NCBI GenBank assembly: GCA_021325025.1
Contig: JAJPHZ010000016.1
Coordinates: forward strand, 434,001-498,000
DNA length: 64,000 bases
Direction: 5' to 3'
From: Pseudomonadota bacterium
GTDB lineage: Bacteria; Desulfobacterota; Binatia; Binatales; Binataceae
A program made the translations under genes and the position numbers. Shown in pieces: positions 52,395 to 61,194 of this stretch (positions are counted from its first letter, which is position 1; every line of letters begins with the position of its first letter). Below the pieces are notes generated by a model that worked only from the letters and a program-made list of their open reading frames with translations, had not been told where the DNA came from and searched no databases.

Positions 52395-54491
52395 CTACCA
52401 GCGCACGACCTGTTCGTAAATCTTGGGCAATTGCTTGGGCAGCGAGGCGATGTCGTCGATCACCAGGTAGCGCGAGGGCTGGCACATCTGACGCAGGTAG
52501 TCGTGCCCGGTGCGATCGACCGTGATGCAAAACGGCATCACGCCAGCCATTTCCAGTTCCTTAAGCGCCACCATCGTGTCCTGGATGCCGTAGGCGTTGG
52601 AGCGGCGGTCCTGGCCGTAGTCGAAGTCCTGCGGAAAGCCGTCGCTGAGCAGGATGACGTGCTTGGCGCGCGAGCTTACATCCTTGAACTTCTCGCGCGC
52701 ATGGCGGATCGCGGTGCCCATGCGGGTCGAGCGCTTGGGCTCCACCGAACCGACCCGCGCCTTGACCTCGTCGGACAGTTCGCGATCAAACTCCTTGATC
52801 ACATAAAACTCCACGTTGTCGCGGCCGTGTCCGGAAAAGCCCATGATCGCATAGGCGTCGCCCAGCTCCTCCAGGGCCTGCGCCATGATCACCAGCGCCT
52901 CCTTGTTGACGTCGATGATGCGGCGCGGACGCTGGCGCGGCCCGCCGTGGCGCTGCCAGACCTTGAACCAGTCATCGGAGTCGTCGGAGTCGGTGAAGCG
53001 GCGGTTGTCCTGATGGATCGGCTCGTCGGTGGAGGCGGACATGTCGAGCAAAAACAGCGTCGCCACGTCGCGCGCCTCCTTTTTGCGCGCCTTGTACACG
53101 CGCGGATCGGGGGAGTTGCCCATGTAGCGCGCCACGCGATGCTCGACGGCGCGATCCAGGTCGAAGTCGTCGCCGTCCTCCAGCCCGCGCACCATCCGGT
53201 AGGAGGCGGGGCGGATGCGCTGGAAATGGCGGCGGATCTGCGGCAGCATTTCGGCGTACTGGCGCAAGGTGCGCGCGTAGAACTCGCCGTCGTCGCCCTC
53301 GGGCGTGATCTCGCGCAGCCGGCACCAGTTGCGCCGGTAGTCGTTCATCGAGTAGTCCCATTCGTCGTACGAATAGTAGGCGTCGTGCGAGCGCGCGCCC
53401 ACCACCAGCCGCCCATGACTGCCGAATGACGCCGCTTCCGACAGTTGCTCCTGCAATTCGGCCAGCGCCTGCGCCTGCTTGTCGTCGAGCTGCGTCAGGT
53501 ACATCCCCTCGCCGCCCTCGGCGGAGCCGTCGGACTCCGAGGGCTTGAGTTGCGCGCCGCGCTCGAGCAGCTTGCGCAGTTCTTCAAGGCTGATCGAGCG
53601 CGAGGCGCGCCCCTTGCCGCGCTTGCCTGAAACCTGCATCCGGATGTTCTGATCCGGCTCGCCGTTGTCCCCCGCGTCGTCGCCATCCTGTTCCATCCCC
53701 TCCATGCCCTCGCTCTCGCCCTCGCCCAGGCTCTGGGTCAGGTCGTTGAGCATCCGCTTGGCGTTCTCGTCGAGCAGCTCGGAGTCGCCGGCCTGCGCGG
53801 CCTCGACCAGCGCCAACAGCCATCGGTAAAGTTCCGAGCTCTGGCGCAGGCTCAGGTTGATGTCGGCCGAGGGATAGCGCAGCGGGGCGAAAAATTCCTC
53901 CGCCTTGCCTACGAAGGCCTGTTCGATGGGCTCGTCGCCGGGGGCGACGTTGGCCGCCGCCTTGAACAGCATCGTGCTCAGCGCCAGCGGTGGCATCTGG
54001 GTGGACAGCTTGCGGTTGACCGCGGCGACCTCGGGGCTCAGGCCGCGGTAGCGCCGGCACAGCGCGGCGTCGATGCGGGCTGACTCGCACAAGCGCAGCA
54101 TCGCCCCCGCCAGGCGCGGGTCGGGAAAGCTGGCGACGTAGGCGTGTAGCGCCTCAAGTCCCGACTCGCCCCGCTCCTCGAAGCCTCGCAGGTCGCTGAG
54201 CTTGAGCGCGAAGCTGCCGAACTCGTGGCGCGCCGCCAGATGGGCGGCAACCACCTTGTAATAGCTGAAGGCCTCCTCGCGGCTGTCAAAGTTGTCCGCA
54301 CGCTGCGGCAGATGAATGACTTCGCCGGCCAGCAGCGGATAGCGAAACGGCGCCGACACCGCCCCCTCGCCGCTGATTCCGTCCAGGCGGAATTCCAGCG
54401 GAAACAGCATGCGCATGAACTTGGTGAGCACACCCTTTATTTCGTGCAGCTCCAGAACGTGCGACGGCGCGTTGTTGGCCATAGAAGGCAC
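52395..54491 (-). CDS. NorD/CobT-like VWA domain protein
   Basis: This 698-residue protein resembles NorD, the von Willebrand A-domain partner of the MoxR-type ATPase NorQ used to insert metals or activate cofactors. The N-terminal half is helical, with an acidic region (EGESEGMEGMEQDGDD at about 257-272). The C-terminal VWA domain carries the metal-ion-dependent adhesion site DMSAST (Asp483, Ser485, Ser487) and DGFPQDFDYG. No MoxR/NorQ gene is adjacent, so its ATPase must be elsewhere. The start may be three codons downstream at 54482. Confidence 0.8.
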   Translation of the reverse strand: MPSMANNAPSHVLELHEIKGVLTKFMRMLFPLEFRLDGISGEGAVSAPFRYPLLAGEVIHLPQRADNFDSREEAFSYYKVVAAHLAARHEFGSFALKLSDLRGFEERGESGLEALHAYVASFPDPRLAGAMLRLCESARIDAALCRRYRGLSPEVAAVNRKLSTQMPPLALSTMLFKAAANVAPGDEPIEQAFVGKAEEFFAPLRYPSADINLSLRQSSELYRWLLALVEAAQAGDSELLDENAKRMLNDLTQSLGEGESEGMEGMEQDGDDAGDNGEPDQNIRMQVSGKRGKGRASRSISLEELRKLLERGAQLKPSESDGSAEGGEGMYLTQLDDKQAQALAELQEQLSEAASFGSHGRLVVGARSHDAYYSYDEWDYSMNDYRRNWCRLREITPEGDDGEFYARTLRQYAEMLPQIRRHFQRIRPASYRMVRGLEDGDDFDLDRAVEHRVARYMGNSPDPRVYKARKKEARDVATLFLLDMSASTDEPIHQDNRRFTDSDDSDDWFKVWQRHGGPRQRPRRIIDVNKEALVIMAQALEELGDAYAIMGFSGHGRDNVEFYVIKEFDRELSDEVKARVGSVEPKRSTRMGTAIRHAREKFKDVSSRAKHVILLSDGFPQDFDYGQDRRSNAYGIQDTMVALKELEMAGVMPFCITVDRTGHDYLRQMCQPSRYLVIDDIASLPKQLPKIYEQVVRW

Positions 54492-54671
54492 CCCAGCTAG
54501 ACATTAGCAAGGCGGCAGCCGCGCAGGCAATTTCGTCGCGCCGGCACCGATGGCCGCGCGGCCGCGGATCGCCGACATTATTGAAGCCGCCGCCCGGGAA
54601 GATCCGCGGCCGAATAAGCACGGCCTGCGCAGCGTCCTTGACTGCGGCGCAGCGTGCGGACTTAAACTTAC

Positions 54672-56093
54672 ATGACAGCCATGCAGAACATCACTCCTGG
54701 TTATTTTCGCGCGGGCCTGAGCGTGGGCCTGATGCTGGCGGTATTGACGTGCGCGGGCGGTGCGGCCCGGGCCGGGATGACCGACGGGGTCAGAAAGGTG
54801 GTGCTGCCCAACGGGCTGACCATTTTGGTGTTGGAGAATCACAAAGCGCCGGTGGCCAACTTCAACGTCATCTACCGGGTCGGATCGCGCAACGAGCAGA
54901 TGGGCAAGACCGGACTCTCCCACCTGCTCGAGCATCTGATGTTCCGCGGCACCAAGAAGCTGAAGCCCGAGGAGTTCTCCAACCTCATCCAGGAAAACGG
55001 CGGCGAGGATAACGCATTCACCGAGCAGGATCTGACCGATTACTTCGAGATCATCAACCGCGACCATCTCGACGTGCCGATCACGCTGGAAGCCGACCGG
55101 ATGGCGAACTTCGATCCCAAGGGTTTCGAGTCGGAAAAGTCCGTGGTGATCGAAGAACGGCGCATGCGCACCGAAGACAATCCGCAGGACGCGCTGGCCG
55201 AAGTCACGCAGGCGCAGGCCTACCTCGCGCATCCCTACCATTGGCCGGTGATTGGCTGGATGCATGATGTGCAGGGGCTGACGCTGGCGGACGCGCTCAA
55301 CTACCATCGCATCTATTATTCGCCGCAGAATGCGCTGATCGTGGCGGTGGGCGATTTCAAGGCCGACGATGTCATCCGGCAAATCACCGAAAGCTTCTCG
55401 GGCATCGCCAACGGTCCCAAGCCCCCGCCGGTTACGGCGGTTGAACCGCCGCAGGAAGGCGAGCGCGAAGTGATGCTGCGCCACGCCGCCAATCTGCCGG
55501 CGATCGCCGAAGCCTATCACGTGCCGGCCCATGAATCGCCCGACTGCTTCGCGCTGGAGCTGGCCTCGGTAATGCTGTCGGGCGGCAAGAGTTCGCGCCT
55601 TTACAAAAAGCTGGTGATTGAGAAGCGGATGGTGGTGGACGTCGATACCAGCTACGATCTGCTCTCCTTTGATCCGACATTGTTCTGGATCACCGCCCAG
55701 ATGCGGCCCAACATCAAAGCCGCCGACGTGGTCAGGGTGCTGGACGACGAGATCGCGCAACTGGCCGCCAGGCCGGTGGACCAGCACGAACTGCAGAAGG
55801 CGAAGAACCAGGAACTGGCCGGCTTCGTCTTCGGCCAGGATTCCATCTTCCGGGAGGCGATGATGCTGGGTCAGTACGAGCTGATCGGCGGCTACAAGCA
55901 GCTTGACCAATTCATCCCGTCGATCGACAAGGTCACGCCCGCCGACGTGCAGCGCGCGGTGGCCAAATACCTGGTCACATCCAATCGCACGCTGGGCACC
56001 CTGGTGCCGACCGGCCTGCTACCCCATCCCGCGGGCGGTCCCGGCGGCGGCATGGTGCGCCATGCCCCGATCAACCCGGAGATGCCGTTATGA
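54672..56093 (+). CDS. M16 family zinc peptidase (catalytic subunit)
   Basis: This 473-residue exported M16 peptidase has a signal peptide ending near ARAG and the inverted zinc motif HLLEH (residues 84-88), with a further Glu in SEKSVVIEERR. The length fits the two-domain bacterial M16B type. It is followed by a partner M16 gene with a 4-bp ATGA overlap, so the two probably form a heterodimer in the periplasm, as in the mitochondrial processing peptidase. Confidence 0.93.
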   Translation: MTAMQNITPGYFRAGLSVGLMLAVLTCAGGAARAGMTDGVRKVVLPNGLTILVLENHKAPVANFNVIYRVGSRNEQMGKTGLSHLLEHLMFRGTKKLKPEEFSNLIQENGGEDNAFTEQDLTDYFEIINRDHLDVPITLEADRMANFDPKGFESEKSVVIEERRMRTEDNPQDALAEVTQAQAYLAHPYHWPVIGWMHDVQGLTLADALNYHRIYYSPQNALIVAVGDFKADDVIRQITESFSGIANGPKPPPVTAVEPPQEGEREVMLRHAANLPAIAEAYHVPAHESPDCFALELASVMLSGGKSSRLYKKLVIEKRMVVDVDTSYDLLSFDPTLFWITAQMRPNIKAADVVRVLDDEIAQLAARPVDQHELQKAKNQELAGFVFGQDSIFREAMMLGQYELIGGYKQLDQFIPSIDKVTPADVQRAVAKYLVTSNRTLGTLVPTGLLPHPAGGPGGGMVRHAPINPEMPL

Positions 56094-57463
56094 GCGGGCG
56101 GCATCGCTTCATTGGTCCGATCGTCGCCCTGGCGATCGCCGCGGCGCTGAGCCTACCGGGCATGGCGCATGCGCTGGAGGTAAAGCGCGTCAAGCTCGAC
56201 AATGGCATGATCGTGTTGATCTCGCCGCAGCACAATCTGCCGATGGTGACGGCGGCGCTCGCGTTTGACGCCGGCGCACGGCGCGATCCCAAAGGCAAGG
56301 AGGGACTGGCGCGTCTGACTGCCGACTCCATTATGGAAGGCACCCGCACGATGAGTGCGGAGGAACTCAACCGCAAGGTAGACTTCCTGGGCAGCGCGAT
56401 GGACGTCGGGGCGGGCAGCGACTACGCCACCGCTTCCTTCACGTCGCTCAAGCGCTACTGGCGCGATACACTGAAGCTGTTGGCCGGCGTGCTGACCCAA
56501 CCGGGTCTGCGCGACGATGATATCGCGCGCAAGCAGGCCGAGCAGATCGCGGCAATCAAGGCGGCGGAAGAAGAACCGGGCTATGTGGCGCAGACTACTT
56601 TTTTAAAGCAGGTGTTCGGCGACGGTTCGCCATACGGCCACCTGCCCGACGGCACGGTGGACACGGTCCAGCAGCTGTCGGCACAGGATGTGCGCAATTT
56701 CTATCACGAGTTTTACCGGCCCGAGGGCACGGTCGCGGCGGTGGCCGGCGACATCGAACCCGATGAGGTGATCAAAGCGCTGCGCGAGGAGTTAGCGCCG
56801 CTCAAGGGTGCGGTGGCGCCTCAGCGGCCCCAGCCCCTGGCGCCGATCGGGCCGGGCGCGCACGTAACCGCGATCAACCGCGACGTCGCGCAGGCCAACA
56901 TCATCCTGGGCTTTGGCGGAATCGCGCGTTCCAATCCCGACTACTACAAACTGCAGGTGATGAACTACATTCTGGGCGGCGGCGGCTTCGCGTCGCGGCT
57001 GATGAAGGAGGTGCGCTCCAAGGCCGGGCTGGTGTACTCGATCGCCAGTTTCTTCCAGGCCGCGCTGTTCCCGGGCTCCTTCCAGGTGGTGCTGGAGACC
57101 AAGAACAAGAGCGCCAACGAAGCGATTGCGATGGTGCTGGCGCAGATGCGCCGTATCCAGGAGTCGCCGGTTTCTGACGCCGAGATTGAATCGGCCAAAA
57201 AATTCCTGATTGGAAGCTTTCCGCTGAAGCTGGATACCCAGAACTCGATTGTCCAGTTCCTGCTGCAGGTGCAGATCTACGGCCTGGGGCTGGACTATAT
57301 CGACAAGTATCCCGGCTATATTCGTGCGGTAACCAAGGAGGACGTGCAGAAGGTCGCGCGCGAATACCTCCATCCCGACAGCTACATCCTGGTTGCGGTG
57401 GCCAATCAGAGCGAGGCCGGCATCAAGGTCGCAAACGGTGCGCCGCCCAGCGCAAAACAGTGA
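56090..57463 (+). CDS. M16 family peptidase-like partner (non-catalytic)
   Basis: This 457-residue exported M16 protein has a signal peptide (residues about 9-29) and the M16 fold (KRVKLDNGMIVLISPQHN, DAGARRDPKGKEGLARLTAD). The HxxEH zinc motif is replaced by RLTAD (about residues 75-79), so it should not bind the catalytic zinc. The glycine-rich loop region (YILGGGGFASRLMKEVR) is conserved and would bind substrate in the heterodimer. It is translationally coupled to the catalytic subunit. Confidence 0.9.
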   Translation: MSGRHRFIGPIVALAIAAALSLPGMAHALEVKRVKLDNGMIVLISPQHNLPMVTAALAFDAGARRDPKGKEGLARLTADSIMEGTRTMSAEELNRKVDFLGSAMDVGAGSDYATASFTSLKRYWRDTLKLLAGVLTQPGLRDDDIARKQAEQIAAIKAAEEEPGYVAQTTFLKQVFGDGSPYGHLPDGTVDTVQQLSAQDVRNFYHEFYRPEGTVAAVAGDIEPDEVIKALREELAPLKGAVAPQRPQPLAPIGPGAHVTAINRDVAQANIILGFGGIARSNPDYYKLQVMNYILGGGGFASRLMKEVRSKAGLVYSIASFFQAALFPGSFQVVLETKNKSANEAIAMVLAQMRRIQESPVSDAEIESAKKFLIGSFPLKLDTQNSIVQFLLQVQIYGLGLDYIDKYPGYIRAVTKEDVQKVAREYLHPDSYILVAVANQSEAGIKVANGAPPSAKQ

Positions 57464-57998
57464 GCCGAACGAGATCTTCACTGTCGGCCACTCGACCCAT
57501 CCGCTGGAGCGATTCCTGGTTCTGCTCAACGCCCATCGGATCGCGGCGCTGGCCGACGTGCGGTCGTTCCCCAGTTCGCGCCGCTGGCCGCAGTTCAATC
57601 AGCCGGCGCTGCGCGAATCGATGCAACGCGCGGGGATTGAATATTATTGGATCACAAAGTTGGGCGGACGCCGCCACGAGGTGCGCCCGGACTCACCGCA
57701 TGTCGCGTGGCAGCATCCGGCCTTCCGCTCCTACGCCGATTATGCCGACGGCGAGGAATTCCAGCAGGGACTGGACGAACTGATCGCAATCGCGCGCCGG
57801 GCGCGCACCTCATATATGTGCTCGGAAGGCCTGTGGTGGCGATGCCATCGGCGCCTGATCTCCGACCGCCTGCTGCTGGCCGGATGGCGGGTGACGCACA
57901 TCCTGCCCGACGGCAAACTGTCGCCGCATTCGCTGCCCGACTTTGCCACCGTCGTGGACGGGCGCTTGATCTACAATAAATTGACCGAGGGTAAATAA
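57438..57998 (+). CDS. DUF488 family protein
   Basis: This protein of about 186 residues belongs to the DUF488 family (EIFTVGHSTHPLERF, ALADVRSFPSSRRWPQF, YWITKLGGRR, MCSEGLWWRCHRRLI). Its function is unknown in the family. The GTG at 57438 overlaps the previous stop by 26 bp and is supported by AAGGT upstream; an ATG 45 bp further upstream is also possible. It is probably co-transcribed with the M16 pair. The ERF, RSFP and CHRR segments are the conserved part. Confidence 0.8.
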   Translation: MRRPAQNSEPNEIFTVGHSTHPLERFLVLLNAHRIAALADVRSFPSSRRWPQFNQPALRESMQRAGIEYYWITKLGGRRHEVRPDSPHVAWQHPAFRSYADYADGEEFQQGLDELIAIARRARTSYMCSEGLWWRCHRRLISDRLLLAGWRVTHILPDGKLSPHSLPDFATVVDGRLIYNKLTEGK

Positions 57999-58220
57999 CC
58001 ACGGCCGGTGGCAGCGCGAGGAACGCGCGCGCCAGGCAAAGGCTGGACGCCTGTGGGTCTGGTGGTTCAAGTCTGCCTGGCTCTGCCCCCCGCTGACTCC
58101 GTGATGCTGTGCGTCGATCGGTGCCACGAGCGAAAAGCGCTTGCGTGTCATGGCAGGCGCGGCGGCGCACCCCACTCAGTCTTCAGGCCCTGACCTCCAC
58201 ACCCAACGTGGAAGCTCAAG

Positions 58221-58242
58221 GCGCAGGCTGCAAAGCCTGTGC
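58221..58242. repeat. GCAA-loop hairpin between convergent genes
   Basis: GCGCAGGCT (58221-58229) pairs with AGCCTGTGC (58234-58242), with one G-U pair and loop GCAA. It lies in the 271-bp gap between DUF488 (+) and DUF1329 (-). There is no T-run. It may be a bidirectional terminator or a dispersed palindrome. Confidence 0.45.
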
Positions 58243-58269
58243 AACACGAGCCGTGCTGCGGCGAAGAGA

Positions 58270-59601
58270 TCACTTCATGATCTGGCCCAGGCCGCCGGCG
58301 GAGGCGGCGACGGCGGCGTTTTGCAGCTCCGCCGGGGCCTGGTCGTCGATGCGCACCGGACTGGCCTGCGCGGCGGCGGTGGCATGTTTGTCCTTGAAGT
58401 TGAGCATCGTCGTGGAGTTGACCTCGGGAATAATCACTTCCTCGCCGGTGCCGATGCGCCGCGGCGTCTGATAAATCGGCCAGACTTTCTCCAGCGCTGA
58501 ATTCTTTCCATACATCTCGATCCAGGTCAGCGCGTAAGTTTCCTTGTCGATATATCCGACCTTATGCGAATAGCAATAGTCGCCGGCGGCGGGCAGCGGC
58601 GTAACATCAATCACATAAGTATCCCGTACCTCCCACTTTCCCGCCTCCGGCCGGGGCCATCCCGGAACGGGCCCCTTGGCCATATAACCCTGCGGAGTCA
58701 GTCCCACGGGAGCAAGGTGCACCATCGCCAGCAGCTTCCTGAGCCCGAGGAATCTGGCCGTGAAGTTGGTGGCCTGGAAAAAGAACCCGGATCCGTTGTC
58801 GTCCTGCACGAAATCGCTGCCGGTCATTGCGGCGCATCGGCCCGAAGTTGACATGCGCAAGGGCCGCCGCATGCTGGGCGCGAAAATATAACTTTCCTGC
58901 ACGCGGGACGGATCGTCGGGCTGAAGGCTGAGTTGCGTTGTATATCTGTACTGCTGGGGCTCAAGGGTCTCGAACCGATCGGCCTCCAGGTATCCGGGCG
59001 AATACATCGAATGCGGTTTGCCTTCGTCGCTGATGTGATTGAGCCTCCAGATTACGGTGTCCGAGGTAGTGGCAGCTGCATTTCCGAATCCATCCACTGT
59101 TGTGGATACGTACACTGCCTCGAATACATATGGAGAGTAGGGGAACCACACGTCGTACATCAACTTGATTCCCATTTGCGGCTCGGTGGGGTTGGGAAAA
59201 GGTATTCCGGCCACGTAGTTATCCACGGTGTAGCCGCCGCTCGGCACCCTGCGCAGCCGAACCTGGCCGCTATACTTTTCCGTGTCGGCCAGGTATTTGC
59301 GGGAAAGTGGAATGTGAATGGTGGGGCCGACCTCCATCGTATACTCAGGACCGGGCCCGATCTTCCACGGGTATTGGCCGCTGAACAGCGCCTGCATCCC
59401 GATCGGCATAAAACCGCGGTACTGCCGCCAGTTTTGCAGGGTAATTCGGGTCCCGGGCGCAATGCTTTGCCTTGAATCGGCCGGCGCCAGGGCCGCGTAA
59501 AGCCTGGCGTCGAATCCGGCTTGTGCGCCGGCGATACCGGGAAGGAAGCTGCAATAGAAGGCGACCAGTACCGCAAGGATCGCGATGGAGTGTTTGTTCA
59601 C
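58270..59601 (-). CDS. DUF1329 family exported protein (copy 3)
   Basis: This 443-residue DUF1329 protein has a signal peptide (residues about 6-26, ending GIAGAQA), IAPGTRITLQNWRQYRGFMP, APSMRRPLRMSTSGRCAAM, AGDYCYSHKVGYIDKETY and a terminal LGQIMK. It aligns along its length with copies 1 and 2 but is more distant. It lies 68 bp downstream of the amidohydrolase gene on the same strand. Confidence 0.88.
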   Translation of the reverse strand: MNKHSIAILAVLVAFYCSFLPGIAGAQAGFDARLYAALAPADSRQSIAPGTRITLQNWRQYRGFMPIGMQALFSGQYPWKIGPGPEYTMEVGPTIHIPLSRKYLADTEKYSGQVRLRRVPSGGYTVDNYVAGIPFPNPTEPQMGIKLMYDVWFPYSPYVFEAVYVSTTVDGFGNAAATTSDTVIWRLNHISDEGKPHSMYSPGYLEADRFETLEPQQYRYTTQLSLQPDDPSRVQESYIFAPSMRRPLRMSTSGRCAAMTGSDFVQDDNGSGFFFQATNFTARFLGLRKLLAMVHLAPVGLTPQGYMAKGPVPGWPRPEAGKWEVRDTYVIDVTPLPAAGDYCYSHKVGYIDKETYALTWIEMYGKNSALEKVWPIYQTPRRIGTGEEVIIPEVNSTTMLNFKDKHATAAAQASPVRIDDQAPAELQNAAVAASAGGLGQIMK

Positions 59602-59669
59602 GACGAGCTGCCTTCCTGCAGTTTGTTATGCGCGGCCATGCGTACTTGAACTTTTGCGCATCCGCAGCC

Positions 59670-61046
59670 TCAGAGGCCCGGATAGTTCGGGTTTACAGGC
59701 AACTCCCGCAGGATCGCCTGCGGATCGTGGGATATCCCGCCCTTGATTACGGTGGCGATGTTGCGCATGCGGGTTATGTCGGTCAGCGGGTCGCCGTTGA
59801 CGATCAGCAGGTCGGCGAATCTGCCCGGTGCGACCGCGCCGATATCGGCCTGCTTGCGCAGGGCGAGTGCCGCCTTCGAGGTGACCGCGCGCAGCGCGTT
59901 CATCGCGCCGATTGCTTCGGCGAGCAACTCCAGTTCGCGCATCAGCGAGAAGCCGGGCGGCGGATAGTTGATGGCGGCGTCGGTGCCACCCACCACCAGA
60001 CCGCCGGCCTCGAACAGGCGCCGGCAGAACTCCTGTTGTTTTTGCAGTGCGCGCCGTTCCTGATCGACCACTTCCTGGGGCAGGCGGCTGAAGTAGAGGT
60101 CCCAGTCGGGATCCGACAATTTGTTTTGTGCCGCTGCGGCCTGGCGCCGCGTCTCCAGAATCTTCGGCACGATATACTTGCGGTCGGGATCGCGCGCCGC
60201 GCCCTCATAGCCTGCACGGAACAGCCAGTGGATGTTCATCGTCGTGCCCATCGCGACTTCGCGCCGCGCCATCGCGTCGATCAGCGCTCGCGCGTCGGGC
60301 GCGTCGAGGTCCGCCGCCAGCCAGCCGGCGCGCAGCCGTTCCACGAACTGCCGCCCTGCCATCGAGGTGCCCGCGCCGAAGCGCAGATGGGCCGGACAGA
60401 CGTCGTTGAAGACCGACGGACTGATGTGCTCAAGTCCATTGATACCCGCCTTGACCGCCTCGCTGGCGCGCATGTAGCCGATATGACCGGTGACCGGTAC
60501 GCGCCCATCGGCGTAGCGGATGATCGCCGCGCCCAGATCGGCGGTCAGCCCGAAATATAGTTTGAGGCTGTCGGCGCCGGCCTCGAGGATCGGCTTGACG
60601 ATGCCCGGAATCGACTCGGGCGCGGGCACGTTCTGCGTCATCAGCGCGCCGCTTGCGCCGGGCAGGCTGGATTGCGCGCCGTCGAGCAGCGGGCCGCAGA
60701 AGTAAAAACGCGGTCCGAATTTGGCACCCGACTGCAGCGCCTGTTTGACCGCCATCACCACCTCCAGCCGGGCGCCGCAATCGCGCACCGCGGTGATGCC
60801 ATTGGCCATGAAGAGCTTGAGTCCCTCATCGCCGATCATCACGGCGTGAACGTGCGTGTCGATGAGTCCCGGCGTGACCGTCTTGCCCGCGACGTCGATT
60901 ATCTGTGCGCCCGGGGGCGGCGGGATTTCACCCGCCTCGACCGCGGCAATGCGGTCGCCCTTAATCAGGATCGAAGCGTGTTCCAGCGGCTGCTGACGCA
61001 AACCGTCGATCAATCTGGCGTTCTTAAGCAGGATCTCCGCGGCCAT
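59670..61046 (-). CDS. Imidazolonepropionase-like amidohydrolase
   Basis: This 458-residue amidohydrolase superfamily member (start ATG 61046, MAAEILLKNARLIDG) has a beta-sandwich and TIM barrel with the metal motif GLIDTHVHAVM, an aspartate/His segment LEHISPSVFND and a GGTDAAINYPPPG strand with the metal-binding Asp. The C-terminal ADIGAVAPGRFADLLIVNGDPL is typical. The substrate is unknown; relatives hydrolyse cyclic amides or imides. An upstream in-frame ATG at 61211 would overlap the dynamin gene and lacks family similarity. Confidence 0.88.
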   Translation of the reverse strand: MAAEILLKNARLIDGLRQQPLEHASILIKGDRIAAVEAGEIPPPPGAQIIDVAGKTVTPGLIDTHVHAVMIGDEGLKLFMANGITAVRDCGARLEVVMAVKQALQSGAKFGPRFYFCGPLLDGAQSSLPGASGALMTQNVPAPESIPGIVKPILEAGADSLKLYFGLTADLGAAIIRYADGRVPVTGHIGYMRASEAVKAGINGLEHISPSVFNDVCPAHLRFGAGTSMAGRQFVERLRAGWLAADLDAPDARALIDAMARREVAMGTTMNIHWLFRAGYEGAARDPDRKYIVPKILETRRQAAAAQNKLSDPDWDLYFSRLPQEVVDQERRALQKQQEFCRRLFEAGGLVVGGTDAAINYPPPGFSLMRELELLAEAIGAMNALRAVTSKAALALRKQADIGAVAPGRFADLLIVNGDPLTDITRMRNIATVIKGGISHDPQAILRELPVNPNYPGL

Positions 61047-61194
61047 GGCTGCGCTCCCTGGTGATGGGCCGGCGTGGTTAGGCACGGCCCCGTCAGTGTG
61101 GACTGTTATGGCAAAACGCGGGGCTGAGGGCCAACCCGCGTGAACGTGGGCGGGCCAGGAGCGCTTCAGGGCGGCACGAATCGCTGGCGCCTGG

